Assembly: GCF_000376225.1 (NCBI RefSeq)
Contig: NZ_AQXL01000127.1
Location: forward strand, 29,260 to 93,259
DNA: 64,000 nucleotides
Origin: Effusibacillus pohliae DSM 22757
Lineage (GTDB): Bacteria > Bacillota > Bacilli > Tumebacillales > Effusibacillaceae
Direction of reading: 5' to 3'
Every line of letters starts with the position of its first letter. Positions within the stretch are counted from its first letter, which is position 1. The notes under the pieces were generated by a model. It saw only the letters and a program-made list of their open reading frames with translations, searched no databases and had not been told where the DNA came from. The position numbers and the translations under genes were made by a program. Positions 63,097-64,000 of the stretch are shown one piece after another.

Positions 63097-63790
63097 GTTC
63101 CAGTTCGGCCGACAAATACTCATCCAGCGGAACGATTTTATACCCTTCCCGTTGTAAATCGTCGAGAATCAACGGCAGCGACTGAACGGTCAACGACCGG
63201 TCGAGTTCGCCGTCGTGCGCCAGCAAAATGCCACCGTGCCGCTCGCGAATCAGCCGCATCACTCTGGCTCGCACCGCCTCCGGCGTTTGCGTGCTGCGGT
63301 TTTCCACACAGACATTCCACAGCACCATCTGTTTGTTCATTTTGTTGACCGTGTCAGTGATCGCGTCGCTGATGTTGCCGCGGGGAGGACGAAAATAGGG
63401 AGAAACCGCATGCGGCGAACCCAAGATTTGCACCAGCACCGTGTCCGTATCCGACAGTTCCTTATAGACTTGATCGCGATCCAATTTTTCCAGTTCGGGA
63501 TGCGTGAACGAATGGTTTGCGATCAGATGCCCCTGTTTCACGATTTCCCGCGTCAAATCCGGATGGGCGAGAGCGTTTTGGCCGACGACAAAGAAGGTGG
63601 CTGTCAGGTGGCGTTGTTTCAACATTTCCAATATTTCGGGCGTAAACCGCGGGTCCGGTCCGTCGTCAAACGTCAGTGTGACCATATGGTCGGGTACGTA
63701 GGCGAGCGCTGATTTTGCATGCGGAACCCGCAGCACAACCGCAAGCACAGCGGCTGCCAGCAACCCGGTCAGCAGGATCCAGCGTTTCAT
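63047..63790 (-). CDS. Polysaccharide deacetylase (NodB family)
   Basis: 247 residues from ATG 63790 (GAGAGGGG upstream). Signal anchor WILLTGLLAAAVLAVVLRV, so extracytoplasmic. NodB motifs: TLTFDDGPDPRFTP with catalytic and metal Asp, ANHSFTHPELEKL (metal His pair), FRPPRGNIS, and late ILLAHDGELDRS. Probably removes N-acetyl groups from peptidoglycan, perhaps in spore cortex or cell wall. Its C-terminal tail (about residues 225-247, basic, STR-rich) lies over the end of the convergent FAD gene. Confidence 0.9.
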   Translation of the reverse strand: MKRWILLTGLLAAAVLAVVLRVPHAKSALAYVPDHMVTLTFDDGPDPRFTPEILEMLKQRHLTATFFVVGQNALAHPDLTREIVKQGHLIANHSFTHPELEKLDRDQVYKELSDTDTVLVQILGSPHAVSPYFRPPRGNISDAITDTVNKMNKQMVLWNVCVENRSTQTPEAVRARVMRLIRERHGGILLAHDGELDRSLTVQSLPLILDDLQREGYKIVPLDEYLSAELELTSAHHDRRTARRSTR

Positions 63791-64000
63791 GCAGGTTCCC
63801 CTCTCCATATTTGCTTAAGACTCTCGGAATTAAAATTTCCTTACAGGCTCTAGTCTCTTGACTAGGGCCATTTATTGTTTCACCCCCAAAACAGGAGTGC
63901 GAACAAATTTTCCTCTTGACTTTTTCAAATCACCCCAACAATCGCGATGGAGGCATCTAATTGCCTACTACTAGACGGTTTGGGTGATGTTCATGATTCC
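63791..64000 (-). other. Upstream region of the deacetylase gene at the window end
   Basis: No gene seen. CACCC/GGGTG matches between 63930-63937 and 63979-63985 are weak. The window ends before the next gene can be judged. Confidence 0.3.

Noticed and set aside
1..64000. CRISPR array, rRNA or tRNA genes
   Set aside because: No regularly spaced direct repeats and no rRNA or tRNA signature were seen on either strand; the only tandem repeat is the two-unit one after ispA.

Overview
The window is chromosomal DNA of an endospore-forming Bacillota. The gene order from yqhG/yqhH through gcvT-gcvPA-gcvPB, aroQ, pepP-like, efp, spoIIIAA-AH, accB-accC, yqhY, nusB, folD, xseA-xseB, ispA, dxs, tlyA, NAD kinase, argR, recN, spoIVB and spo0A is that of the Bacillus subtilis yqh/yqi/yqx region. 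The GC-rich base composition and an apparent OLE RNA with its partner gene oapA between ispA and dxs suggest a thermophilic or otherwise extremophilic Bacilli lineage, for example Alicyclobacillaceae (Effusibacillus/Tumebacillus-like). That placement is inference, not measurement. No rRNA, tRNA or CRISPR array was seen.

Layout. 1-2.6 kb: the 3' end of aroK, then asnB. 2.6-18.0 kb: an AT-rich accessory region. It holds a secreted permuted papain-like protein, then decayed insertion sequences (3.6-4.7 kb), then a one-directional gene cluster (4.9-14.7 kb), a second patch of decayed IS DNA (14.8-15.8 kb), an MFS exporter, and a further transposase remnant (17.1-18.0 kb). The remnants at 3.6-4.15 and 17.1-18.0 kb are diverged copies of one IS in the same orientation, so the island looks as if it lies between two related elements.

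The island cluster is the most interesting content. It encodes a GTP cyclohydrolase II, a double-propeller WD40 protein and a formylglycine-generating-enzyme (FGE)-like protein, matching the unusual ToxB/ToxC/ToxD trio of toxoflavin (7-azapteridine) biosynthesis, plus a methyltransferase. Around them are genes not in the toxoflavin operon: three ATP-grasp ligases, a cysteine-synthase-like PLP enzyme, an FMN reductase, a 71-residue orphan and the MFS transporter. I infer a GTP-derived, amino-acid-modified pyrimidine/azapteridine-type metabolite. Two genes (the FGE-like one and the middle ATP-grasp one) each carry a single-base frameshift, so the pathway may be decaying, or these may be sequence errors.

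18.1-20.6 kb: pheB-thrC-thrB. 20.8-27.9 kb: yqhG/yqhH diverge from the glycine-cleavage operon, which has a tandem glycine riboswitch. 27.9-30.6 kb: a CwlD-type amidase, two DUF1657 proteins around a YhcN/YlaJ lipoprotein, and a histidine phosphatase. 30.8-33.9 kb: aroQ, an Xaa-Pro peptidase, efp, yqhV and a zinc-ribbon protein. 34.3-39.4 kb: the complete spoIIIA operon. 39.7-43.5 kb: accB-accC, an Asp23/AmaP/DUF2273 trio and nusB. 43.5-49.0 kb: a TsaD-like paralogue, a ferredoxin-NADP reductase, folD, xseAB and ispA. 49.2-53.5 kb: DUF421, OLE RNA, oapA and dxs. 53.7-60.3 kb: tlyA, NAD kinase, argR, recN (with an SOS-type operator), spoIVB and spo0A (with 0A boxes). 60.7-63.8 kb: ptsI with a promoter-terminator leader, a minimal FAD protein and a convergent polysaccharide deacetylase.
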